Source: Lytechinus variegatus (Eukaryota; Echinodermata; Echinoidea; Temnopleuroida; Toxopneustidae). Taken from it: a DNA stretch of 64,000 bases. Under the pieces are notes generated by a model. That model worked only from the letters and a program-made list of their open reading frames with translations, was not told the DNA's origin and searched no databases. Positions 47,365 to 57,187 of the stretch are shown here, one piece after another; within the stretch, counting starts at the first letter, position 1; each line of letters opens with the position of its first letter. Where the stretch lies: the NCBI RefSeq assembly GCF_018143015.1, contig NC_054750.1, positions 8,708,501 through 8,772,500 on the forward strand. Reading direction: 5' to 3'. The translations under genes were made by a program, and so were the position numbers.

Positions 47365-48059
47365 CGTGTGTATGATAACGCGGGCGCGGAGCGCCAGCTG
47401 AAATTTTTTGATATTCAGACATTACATGTATAAGCAAAATTTTGTAATCATTATACGTATCTGTCTCACTAAACATACAACGCGAGCGCAAAGCGCGAGA
47501 ATTTTTTTTTGTAAGTATAGGCCTATTGGCCCCAAAAAGGGACATTTCAAGGACTATTTTTTATGAATTCATAAAGAGCATACATAAAGTTATCTGCGAG
47601 CACCAAACGCTTTTTTTAATTTTGTTAGAATTACACCCGAATACATGAAAAACTTTTTGTAGTAATTGTAAACATGAATATGACACGTATCTCACTAATA
47701 ATGGCATTATTACATTGTAAATATTAATTTTGCTTCTCAAAAGAGGAGGGCACGCCAGGCCGGCTGTGCCCCCCCCCCCCCTGAATCCGCCAGTGGTAGT
47801 AGTAGGCCTATGGATGCTGTTGATTTTTCGATGTAATTGATAAGTTGATTTGCTCTTTGATATCGGCCATCTCTTCAAGGAGTGCAAACTAAAACACTAC
47901 GGTGCATGGTTTACATGGTTTATAAATGTATCCATGCACAAACTAATCTCCTCATTATTCTTGCCAATAGATCTATAATTATTATCAATTATATTGACAA
48001 ATCAACTGCATCCACTACTTACTCCAACTTTATTAAACTTATACAATGGGTCATACATT
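47365..48059. other. Non-coding stretch with a repeat end
   Basis: Contains an inverted variant of the CpG-rich GCGCTTCGCGCTCGC word near 47,482-47,500. A CCCCCTGAATCCGCCAGTG end motif (47,770-47,788) resembles the hAT-like ends at 11.79 and 56.65 kb. No gene. Confidence 0.4.
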
Positions 48060-48545
48060 TTCATTATTTAATCTTGATTTCATGGTATTGTGTCAGTTTA
48101 TGTTAAAGGGTAGAGGGTACTTGATATTATGTATTTAATGTATTTTTGTATGCGTATCTATGGATTTATAAGTGGTATGCGAATGTTTTCACATTTAGTT
48201 TAATTCTCTCAGCCTAATTCAATGTTATACTATACTACTTGATATTGTTTAATCGTTTGTGTTATATAATCGAGCAGTATTTCCAAGTATGTATTAATTG
48301 ATGTTTTTCATTTTATTCACTCACTTATTTTGTTTTCGCTCATTTTCCTTTATGGTTACTAGATATTTACATTGAAGTTGTAACATATTGCTGTATATAA
48401 GTCTTGTTTTATCATCTTTGTCAGGGCTGATATTCATCTTTGTGGTTATGTAATGCACATTTTACTTTTAATTTTTACAAAGGAAAACCAGTGTTTCTGC
48501 TCATTGGGCTAGCCTTTTAAAATAATAAAAATAAATAAATAATCG
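48060..48545 (+). mobile_element. LINE 3' UTR with AAATA tail
   Basis: AT-rich sequence ending GCTCATTGGGCTAGCC, then AATAATAAAAATAAATAAAT (48,520-48,541). This looks like the 3' UTR and tail of a CR1-group LINE, with no remaining coding sequence. Confidence 0.5.
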
Positions 48546-49570
48546 ATTCAGCGCGCGCCCAGATCGGACATCAATTCGGCGCCCCTATATATCTCGAACG
48601 TCAATGCGGCGCCCCTAAGTCAACACCGATTCGGCGCCCCCCGCGACCCTTCCCCTATGTCGAACATGGGCAGAGTCTGGTCTGAGTTTTCATGGCTATG
48701 GAGGGAGCTGATCGCCTTCCTGTAGTTACTTTAATAGTGCATGAACTGAATTTCACTTATGTTAGTGTCTTAACATCATTTTTACAGTTATTCATTATCA
48801 TATTTTTAGCTAAATAATTGATATATACCTGCAAACCTTGTGTATAGTTATCTAGTGTCCTACACTCTGGAGAATGGGTTGCTGGTTTTGCGCTTCGTGT
48901 GCTTGTGGAGTGGCTGTCCTTTTGGAGAGCTGTTTTTTTTTCTTAATAAACTTGAATATAGGTGCCGTCGCTATTTAGGTTCCTAGAGTGTTGAATTGTC
49001 GCTTTGTCATCAGAATGTGGATACTATACTGTATTGCATCATACTATTGTAACTAAATATGTTTTTAATCTTGTTAAATCAGGACATTGATGTAAAACAG
49101 CAATTCAGCTTATCTTGTTATCCTGTATAAATATTTTATAATAAAAAAATAAATTCGGCGCCTCCCTAGCATGCCTAAATATAGGTTAAAGGTCGATTCA
49201 GCGCCCTATAATGTCGACAGGCGAACATCATTTTGACGCCCCTAAGTAAAATATCGATCGGCGCCCCCCCCCCATGCATGCTATGTCGAACATCAATTCG
49301 GCGCCCCTATAGGTATAGATCATCGATTTGGTGCGGCCCTATATGTCGAACATCAACACGGCGCCTCGAGTTCGAACATCAATTCGCCCCCCCCCCCCCC
49401 GTCGAACATTAATTCAGCGCCCCCTATATTAAACTCCAATTCGGCGCCCCTATGTCGAACATAAATTTGGCGCCCCCTATGTCGAACATCGATTCGGTGC
49501 CCCTAAGTCAAACAGCAATTTGGCTCCAAGCACCCCCCCCCCCCCCGTTCAAACATCAATTCGGCGCCCA
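48545..49570. repeat. Degenerate array of TCGAACATCAATTCGGCGCC units
   Basis: Units of roughly 25-40 bp based on GTCGAACATCAATTCGGCGC and CCCTATAT occur at 48,560-48,660 and again at 49,155-49,570. They are split by an AT-rich insert that ends in another LINE-like tail (AATAAAAAAATAAAT, 49,138-49,155). The units differ by runs of C. Confidence 0.7.
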
Positions 49571-49690
49571 TTCCCCCTTCTGTTTTTCCCTTTCTCTTTC
49601 TCTTCTTCTTTTCCTCCCTGATTCTCCCTCTTTTCTTTTCTTTTTGTTTCTTCTCCTCTCTTCTCTTCTTCTTTTTTTTGGCGTCCCCCT
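49570..49690. repeat. Pyrimidine tract
   Basis: Almost pure C/T sequence, the complement in style of the purine tract at 50 kb. It creates spurious Lys/Glu or Phe/Ser-rich frames on both strands. Confidence 0.7.
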
Positions 49691-49734
49691 TTTTGCCTAC
49701 CAAGGGGGCCTAAGCCCCGAAAACGGGGACATCC

Positions 49735-49950
49735 CGATAGACCGCGGGTCCGATAGACCGCGGGTCCGATAGTCCGCGGGTCCGATAGACCGCGGGTCCG
49801 ATAGACCGCGGGTCCGTTAGACCGCGGGTCCGATGATAGACCGCGGGTCCGATAGTCCGCAGTGCGTGTAAAATTATGTTCAGATATATCAAATGTCATC
49901 GAGAGGTCCAAAGGTTAAATGATACGAGACCATGGGATTCTATCAGGTGC
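49735..49950. repeat. GACCGCGGGTCCGATA minisatellite, left arm of a 5-kb inverted repeat
   Basis: About seven 16-19-bp units of GACCGCGGGTCCGATA (49,738-49,860), followed by unique sequence (TTCAGATATATC, GTCATCGAGAGGTCC, TGATACGAGACCATGGG). Both parts occur inverted at 54,500-54,710. The unit contains the palindrome CCGCGG. Confidence 0.75.
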
Positions 49951-49989
49951 GGATCCATGGGGGCTGAGGGGGAACTGCCCCACTCCCAG

Positions 49990-50520
49990 CTCCAAAAAAA
50001 AGAGGGGGGAGAAGGGAAAAGGGGAGAATAAAAAGAGAGAGGAAGCTTGGGAAAAGAAGATAATATAAAAGAGAGTAAGAGGGGGAAAGAAAAGAAAAAG
50101 GGAGAAGAACAAGGGGAAAGAAGAGAAAAAAGAGAGGAGGGAAAAGGAAGAGAAGAAAAGAAAGGAGAAAGGAAAAGGAGGAAAAATAAGAAGACTCGAA
50201 AAAAAAAGATGAAGGAAGAGAAGAATGTTTAAGTAGAGAGGAAGATGGGAAGAAAGATAAGAAAAAAGAGAGATAGAGGAAGAGGGGAAAAGAAGAAAAG
50301 AAAAAGAGTGAGAGTGGAAGGGGGACAGAAGAAAAAAAAATTAAAAGAGAAAAAAGGGGGAAGGAAAGAAAAAGGGAGAAGTAAAGGGGGAAAGAGAAAA
50401 AAAAAGAGGAAAAGGGAAAAGAAAGGAAAAGGGAAAAGAAGAAGAAAAAATAGGAAGAGAATAATATTGAAAATGAAAGGAAGATGGGAAAAAAGAAAAG
50501 AAAATGGGGCTCAAATTATC
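49990..50520. repeat. Long polypurine tract
   Basis: About 500 bp almost entirely A and G on the plus strand, composed of irregular GGGAAAAGAAGA-type words. It generates Lys/Glu/Arg-rich frames that should not be taken as proteins. A shorter similar tract lies at 51,985-52,065. Confidence 0.85.
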
Positions 50521-50539
50521 CAGTTTCAGATCAGAATAT

Positions 50540-53300
50540 CAAAGATTTTCTTCTCGCGCTTTGCGCTCGCATTATTATTGTAGGAAGATACCAAAAATTA
50601 CCCATCCTTTTTCATGATTGACAAACATGAATCGAATGTCCCATTGGGGGGTTTGAAATCTCATTTTTTAGGTTGGAATATCAAAAATGTTCGGTTTAAT
50701 CGTTGAAATATGTATCGTCTTTATGGCTAACTGCAAAATATCCTTAACAGGTCCCTTTTATAACGAATATTGAACATTTCTGCTCGCGCTTCGCGCTCGT
50801 GGGAATTATCTAGTTACATACGCGTCCTGTTCAGGTTCACAAACATTGCCCAGAATGTTAAATTTTCAGGACAATATACAAGAAATTTCATTTTTAGCTT
50901 GCATAGGGCTTATGAGATTAAAACACATTTATGTTGCTTATAAAGTAAGTCTAGGAAATGACTGTTAGGACATGGGCGTTCCCCCCCCCCCCACAAAAAA
51001 GAGAGAATCAAGACTAAGAAAAAATAGAGAGAAAAGGAATGGGATTAGGATGAAATATACTATTATTTTCCAAACATTATGTCAAAATCTATCACAACCT
51101 TGTATTTTTGTAATAAAAGTGTCAACATATTTGCTTGCTCGCTTCGCTCACTGCCAACTTCTTATTAATCTTATGCGATACGCCGTACCGAGCCCCCTCG
51201 AAATTGTTGGCTCATTACGGCACTTGGACAAATCAACTTTGAGCGGCCGATCGGGGAAAATATGGGTGAAAAAATGGCCCCTCCCCCTATTGGCGGAAGC
51301 TGGGTCCGCCCCTGACTTGGGCTTTCAGGATAAAATACAGGAAAATTCTATAAAAAAAAATCAGATCGCGCTTCGCGTTCTCATTATTTATTTAGGCCTT
51401 GTGAGATACCTCAATGTGTTTTTCAAGAATAAAATCTCAGATTTTCTTTAACGTCTACCCCCCCCATTTCATTTATTTTTTTATCTTGGTGCCCTCGCCC
51501 CCCCCCCTGCACCCATGCTGAATGAATACGCCAATGATGAGGATAATTAGTCGAGATTGCATATTCCCAAGAGGTTATCATTAATAATATTGAAGGGTAT
51601 ACTAAAACAACACTACAGCTCCCGTTCACAATATTCTACTATAGGGCCTACTCTAGTGAGAAGTTAAACTAAATTGAAACCCCCCAAATCGCTCGTGCTT
51701 CGCGCTCCCATTGATATTACATCATGGGCGGAAATCCCAGGGGGGACGTGTCCCATCTACTCAAAATAGTAGGGGGACACAATATCAAATGTCCCCCTGC
51801 TATTTTGGTCTTTTATGATCATAGAAATACATCATTCTAAATCAAAATAAACATGCATTTTGGGACGAGATGACCTTACTTTGGCGATGATAACCTTGTT
51901 TTTTTTTGCTTGTCATATTTTCCCGCCCCTTGTCCCCAAAGGCGGATCCAGGGGGTCGAGCTCCCCTCCCCCCTTCTTGGAGGAGCAAAAAAAAAGAAAA
52001 AAAAGGAAAGAAAGAAGGAAAAAAGGAGGAAAAAGAGAGGAGAAAAGAAAGAGAAGGATGACGAGCGCATAAAATAAGATGAGGAGAATATTTGGAAAAT
52101 AAAAAGAATCTTTCGTGCCACTATATAAAACTTTCGCTCGCGCTTCGCGCTCGCATTGTCTGTTAGGTGATTTACATATTTTGTTCAATATGGAGTTCGA
52201 ATATCAAGTTTGGAAGTCAATATACAACACATATTTCACCTCGGAAATCGAACTTTCATTATTTTGTGTAATTTACAGATTGGTTTTTTAAAAGTGCTCT
52301 GTAAAAATGTCAGTTTTATGGTTTGAATGTTAACATTTGCTGCTTGCGCTTCGCGCTCGCAAATTTTGATTTATCAGGTACCTATTTTCGTGTATTCCAT
52401 AAAGTTTTCAAAATATCCCTTTTCTGGTCTGATTGTTAAGACGCATCAGCTAGCGCGCTGCACGCTCGCATTTTGATTGGCGAGTTATATAAATGTTTCA
52501 ATATTGTTTATACAACAAACTACTTAAAATCCCCCTTTTATGACAGTTTATCAAAAATTATAGCTCGCGATTTGCGCTCGCATTAATGGTTAAAATATAT
52601 TAACTGATGCATCCTATTCATAATCACAAAAGTGAAATGTCCAGTTTTTCTGCCATGATATCAATCAATTTAATAATTAAATTGTCCCTTTTGTATCATA
52701 TCGCGCTTAGCAAGAGGAATAGGAAGATAGTCATCATTTTCATATGATGGCATGTCATAAGGATGTCCCGGTCCTATGTCAAAATAATATCAGCTCTTTT
52801 TTAAGTGCGATCCATATCCAGCTTACAATTTTTCTACAAAGTGCTTGAAATATAAAGCTGAAATTGACTCTTTTTTCAGATCGGACGATCAAAGTTTCAT
52901 GATTTTTACGATTAAAGTTGTATTTAGAATGCCTAGATTCTAGGTCTAAATATGAAACACGCTCGCGCATGTTTGTTCAGATAGCCAACTTGTTCTCTAA
53001 TTTAAATCATCCAGTTTCAGTTCACAATATCAAAATTTTCTGCTCGCGCTTTGTGCTCGCATTATTAATGTGGGAAGACCCCGTCCTTTTGATGATTTAC
53101 AAAACATGAACAGAGTGGCCCACTTTTAGGTCTAAATCTCGATTTTTTTTCTGCTCGCGCTTCGCGCTCGCATCAATCGTTAAATTACATGGCTATCCTG
53201 TTCACGATTACAAAAACTGATTGAAATTTTCCATTCTTTCTTTAAAAAAGTTCAAAAATGTTCAGCTCGCGCTTCACGCTCACATCATATAAATGAGGAT
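50540..53300. repeat. Degenerate array marked by GCTCGCGCTTCGCGCTCGCA
   Basis: The near-palindromic word recurs with variation at about 50,553, 50,781, 51,366, 51,693, 52,133, 52,342, 52,563, 53,042, 53,153 and 53,264. Weaker copies are near 51,130, 52,452 and 52,960. Spacers are AT-rich, about 110-330 bp, and share phrases such as 'tcaaatgtcc' and 'ttcacaatatcaaa', so the array probably arose by tandem duplication followed by decay. No consistent reading frame runs through it. Confidence 0.7.
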
Positions 53301-53668
53301 TATGATATATTTTATATCAATTTATAAGAATAAAGCCAAAAAGTGACTAATGAGAACTACCCCGTCAAAAAAACAAACCAAAATTATCTTCGAGCTGCCG
53401 ATCCGGGAAAATATGGCTGAAACAAATTTCCGCCCCCCCCCCCCATTGTCCCCCCTACCTTTTGGTATTTATGTATTCATTGATTTTTTTTTCAAGAACA
53501 CATTAAAAAGTGGTCTTTATTTTTTTTTATGTGATTATAAGATAATTTAAGTTAGCCTGGCCGGGAGGGAGAAGGTGCAATTCTTCGAAAAGTACACATA
53601 AGCGCCAAACATCAGGTCAAATTTGACCCCCCCCCTCCCTCCCCACGAAATCCTGGATCCGCGCCTGG

Positions 53669-54500
53669 GTTCTCTAACAACCCAATTAGGGCAATCACCC
53701 CCTGACAACTACTTCAAGGAAAATATTATCCCCATATTATTTGCCGCTTATTTGCCGCCGGGGACTGTTACCCCCCCCCCGGAAATTTACTCTCCAGACA
53801 ATTACCCCAGATAATTACCCCTAGTACGGAGCTGTGAAAATGCCATCAACGTGACGACATGGCGTGGTATTTTATCTTACCATGTCTTAATTAATCATTG
53901 GCGGCGGAAGGCAAAACATTTAGGGGGATCCACCTGAAATTTTGGGATGGACACAGGTAAAAATGTGACGAGCAAATCAACCAAAGCAAAAAAAAGGTTC
54001 TCAACTAAAAATTTAGGGGGGACCGTCCCCCTCCACCTCAAATTTAGGGGGAAAGGTCCCCCCCCCCCTGCTTCCGCCGCCTAAGTAATTAATAAGGTTA
54101 TTATTTCGACATCATATGTTCTATCTTGTCAAGTCGATATGTCCACATGGCGAGATATGAAGTGTACAATTCCCGGTAAGAATCCCGATATATCGCCATG
54201 TTGACATGTAACATAATTATTTAAGTCGACTTGGCAAGATAAAATATCTCGCCATGTTGACATATAACTTTTTATAAGTGGACTGACTTGGCAGGATAAC
54301 GTATGGATCTCGCCATGCGGACATAATAAGCTTATTTAGTCGACATGGCAAGATAAAGTCGATGGCATTTTAGAGGCTCCGTATGGCGTCTAGAGGGTAA
54401 ATTTCCGGGGGGGGGGGGTCCCCGCCGATAAAAATATGGGGATATTTTCCTTGAAGTAGATGTCAGGGGGCGATTGTCCTGTGGGTCATCGTTATAGAAC
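53669..54500. mobile_element. Palindromic element with GGTTCTxTAAC ends and internal GTCGACATGGC repeats
   Basis: The left end (GGTTCTCTAACAACCC, then GCAATCACCCCCTGACAACT and CTTCAAGGAAAATATT) is inverted at the right end (AATATTTTCCTTGAAG to GTTATAGAACC). The arms are about 150-200 bp. The core (54,100-54,360) is a tandem repeat of about 80 bp around AAGTCGACTTGGCAAGATAA and ATCTCGCCATGTTGACAT. Confidence 0.7.
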
Positions 54501-54715
54501 CCCATGGACTCGTATCATTGACCTTTTGACCTCTTGATGACATGGATTTCACTATATTGTCCTGATCATAATTTTACACACACCGCGGACTATCGGACCC
54601 GCGGTCTATCGGGCCCGCGGTCTATCGGACCCGCGGTCTATCGGACCCGCGGTCTATCGGACCCGCGGTCTAACGGACCCGCGGTCTATCGGACCCGCGG
54701 TCTATCGGGCTGTAA
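54500..54715. repeat. TATCGGACCCGCGGTC minisatellite, right arm of a 5-kb inverted repeat
   Basis: About seven units of TATCGGACCCGCGGTC (54,588-54,710), preceded by CCATGGACTCGTATCATTGA and GACCTCTTGATGACAT. This is the reverse complement of the 49,735-49,950 block, order included. Confidence 0.75.
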
Positions 54716-55444
54716 CCCCGAAAACTCCCCTCCCGGCCCCCAGAATACATCCATGCCAAGGTCGATACGAGTTCCAATATGTTGATTGTATTGCAGTCAT
54801 ATCCTATCGTCTTTACTTTTACATAATAATTGGAAAAGCATTATCCCGTTGAATTTCCCTGCATTTGTCGCTTTCTAATGCAACTTTATGCATGCATGTT
54901 TTCTTGCAATGTTCATAATGTGAGCAAAACGAATTTTCCATGTTAACAATAAAATAACAATAAAATAATAAAATAAAATGAAATTGAATGAAAACAGTGA
55001 GAACTTCCCCAAAATTAAAAAGAACAGGACAGCAATATCCATCCCTTATACGGATTTCTGTAATTATGAGCGTGAGTTATATACCATTCATCTTTTCACA
55101 ATCACTTCCAATTTACATCCCATGCAGGAAGAAAAATATTCCGGAAAATAAACATAAGCATTATCAATGATAGGAGTGGGGTAGATTCTATTGAAAAAAA
55201 TCCCCCAATTTGATTAAATGGATTTCCATTGAAAAGTGTATAACATTTGTCTGCAAACATATAATGTCTCGAAAGCAGTCGAACGCTGCCAAGATATTTA
55301 TTTTAACTTTCTGTCCGGGTAGACAGTACACGAGTTGGAGCCGGGCGAATAATATTAAAACAGGGTAACTGAATTTATTTGATGTCCATAAAATGTTCTA
55401 TGATAACCCCGGATGATAACCGTCTTTGTTAAGTAAATATTTTG

Positions 55445-55533
<89 letters not shown>

Positions 55534-56060
55534 CATATTATATATTGTATGTACCAAAATATTTACTTAACGAAGACGGTATATGTTATCATCGGGGGTT
55601 ATCATAGAACATTCATGGACATCAAATAACAAACTGTACATTGAAAATGATATTCAGTGGTTTAAGGTCTAACGAATATACGTCTGGTTGCGTAATTATA
55701 CACTCCCGGTATTCGCAACGGGGACGGGTTTTTAGAAAAGTTTTGCCAGTGACTAAAATATATCGAATCATCATCATAAAACACTATCTGTTTTACACTT
55801 TAAAGGCCATAGAGGTGGCACAATGTGGAATGTGTAAAGAAGAAAAGTGACTGACCTTTTTTTCTTATCAAAGCATTGGAAAATAAGATCAGAATTAAAG
55901 GATTTGCTAAACGCCTTTTGATTATGGTATTTTAAAAATAAATTAAAGATTTCATGACATCTGTGGGCAACTGCCCCGCCCCAGTCCACTCTGTAATTGC
56001 ATGCGATAGGCCTAAGCTTTGTTATGACCATTCAACAATAAAATCAGGTACCGCGCAGAT
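54716..56060. other. Non-coding stretch with an AT-loop palindrome
   Basis: AT-rich sequence with no gene recognised. The 55,374-55,630 palindrome is listed separately. Confidence 0.5.
55374..55630. repeat. Inverted repeat around an (AT)n microsatellite
   Basis: Arms of about 70-80 bp, TTATTTGATGTCCAT... on the left and its complement ...ATGGACATCAAATAA on the right, flank about 80 bp of pure AT dinucleotides (55,447-55,530). The arms share AAGTAAATATTTTGGTAC and its complement. It could fold into a very long cruciform. Confidence 0.85.
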
Positions 56061-56480
56061 CATTCTTAACCGGCGCCGATATAGATTTGGTTGGCAATAG
56101 GCCCTTTTTCATTCTACCGGCGCCTAAATTGGAACCAGGGGACGCTGATTATTCTTGACCGGCGCCGATTTGGAACAAGTATACTGATTATTTTCACCGA
56201 CGCGTCGGTCGATTATGAAATGCCGCTGCCTTAATCTTACGTGACGTCGCGACGTCACGTAAGATTCAGGCAGCAGCAATTCATAATCGACTGGCGCCGA
56301 TTTAGAACCAGGAGGCGCTGATTTTTCTTGAATTGACTTGCGCCGATTTATAACCAAATGGCCCTGATTATTCTTGTCCGGCGCCGATTTAGATTAAGGT
56401 GGTGCTGATTATTCTTGATTGGCGTCAGTTATATGCAGGCAGATATGCAAGCAGCGCACTGCTGATTATTTTTAACCGGC
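56060..56480. repeat. Tandem CCGGCGCCGATTTAGAACC repeats with a central palindrome
   Basis: Units of about 50-60 bp, built on CTGATTATTCTTGACCGGCG and CCGATTTAGAACCAGG, run through the block. A 34-bp perfect palindrome centred on TGACGTCGCGACGTCA lies at 56,233-56,266. It sits inside a wider imperfect inverted repeat (TCGATTATGAAATGCCGCTG and its complement). Confidence 0.75.
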
Positions 56481-56977
56481 GAAGTTAAAAGGGTAGTTAA
56501 TAGAAAAGATAAGGAAGATTTGTGCTTGCTGGGGGATAGTCTTAATCATTTGCTAATATTATATTTTTTAAGCGGCGCCTTTTCTTTTATTTTTTTCAAG
56601 CAGCGCCTTTTCTTTCTTTTACTTTTCTTTTATTTTATTTGAGCGCCCCCCCTGGATCCGCCACTGTGTTCCCTTAAATCATTTGTAAAAGAAAACTAAA
56701 TGAAATAACCCTTTTTGGATTTATATTTATATCCTCTTTGTACGAAATGTGTGTGCATAGTGATAAATTTTGAACCTGCCAACTTTAGGGAGCGTTTCAT
56801 CACCATTTTCGTCCGACAAGATGTCCAATTCGACAACTTTCCTTGATTTTGATTGGCTGAGAAGCACTGCTGTTATTCTTGTATCTGTCGAATAAAATGG
56901 AGACATTCTGACAAGTCCTGTCATTCATGACAACTTTCCCTGTCGTAGATGGCAGTGTGCACATTTTGGTAATAAAG
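56481..56977. other. EXOSC3 upstream region
   Basis: Includes a hAT-like repeat end (GGATCCGCCACTG, 56,654-56,666), then about 300 bp before the EXOSC3 start codon. The start itself lies in AAGATGGCAGC, resembling a YY1 site overlapping the ATG, as seen at many housekeeping promoters. No TATA box is clear. Confidence 0.4.
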
Positions 56978-57187
56978 ATGGCAGCTCCCATTGATGATTT
57001 TGAACCGCGTGTTGTTCTGCCAGGGGATTCGTTGACAGGATATATTTCCGGAGGCGGAGAGCTTCATAATCAAATTATTCTTGGACCAGGGCTAAGGCAA
57101 GATGAAGCCAACATATGCTCAACAAAAGCAGGAATTCTAAGACGGAAGAAACCACATACTTTCTGGATAGATTGCCACCAAAAGAGG
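56978..57187 (+). CDS. EXOSC3: EXOSC3 exon 1
   Basis: Seventy codons from MAAPIDD to DCHQKR, donor AGG|GTAGGT, leaving in phase 0. Covers the N-terminal domain. Confidence 0.93.

Noticed and set aside
50047-50583. Lys/Glu/Arg-rich open frames of 61-112 residues
   Set aside because: They are produced by the polypurine tract, which lacks pyrimidine-starting stop codons in most frames; composition, not coding.
54534-54785. Frame of repeated TRGLSDPRSIGPAVYR units
   Set aside because: Direct translation of the 16-19-bp CGGACCCGCGGTCTAT minisatellite; its inverted partner at 49.8 kb gives the same peptide on the other strand.
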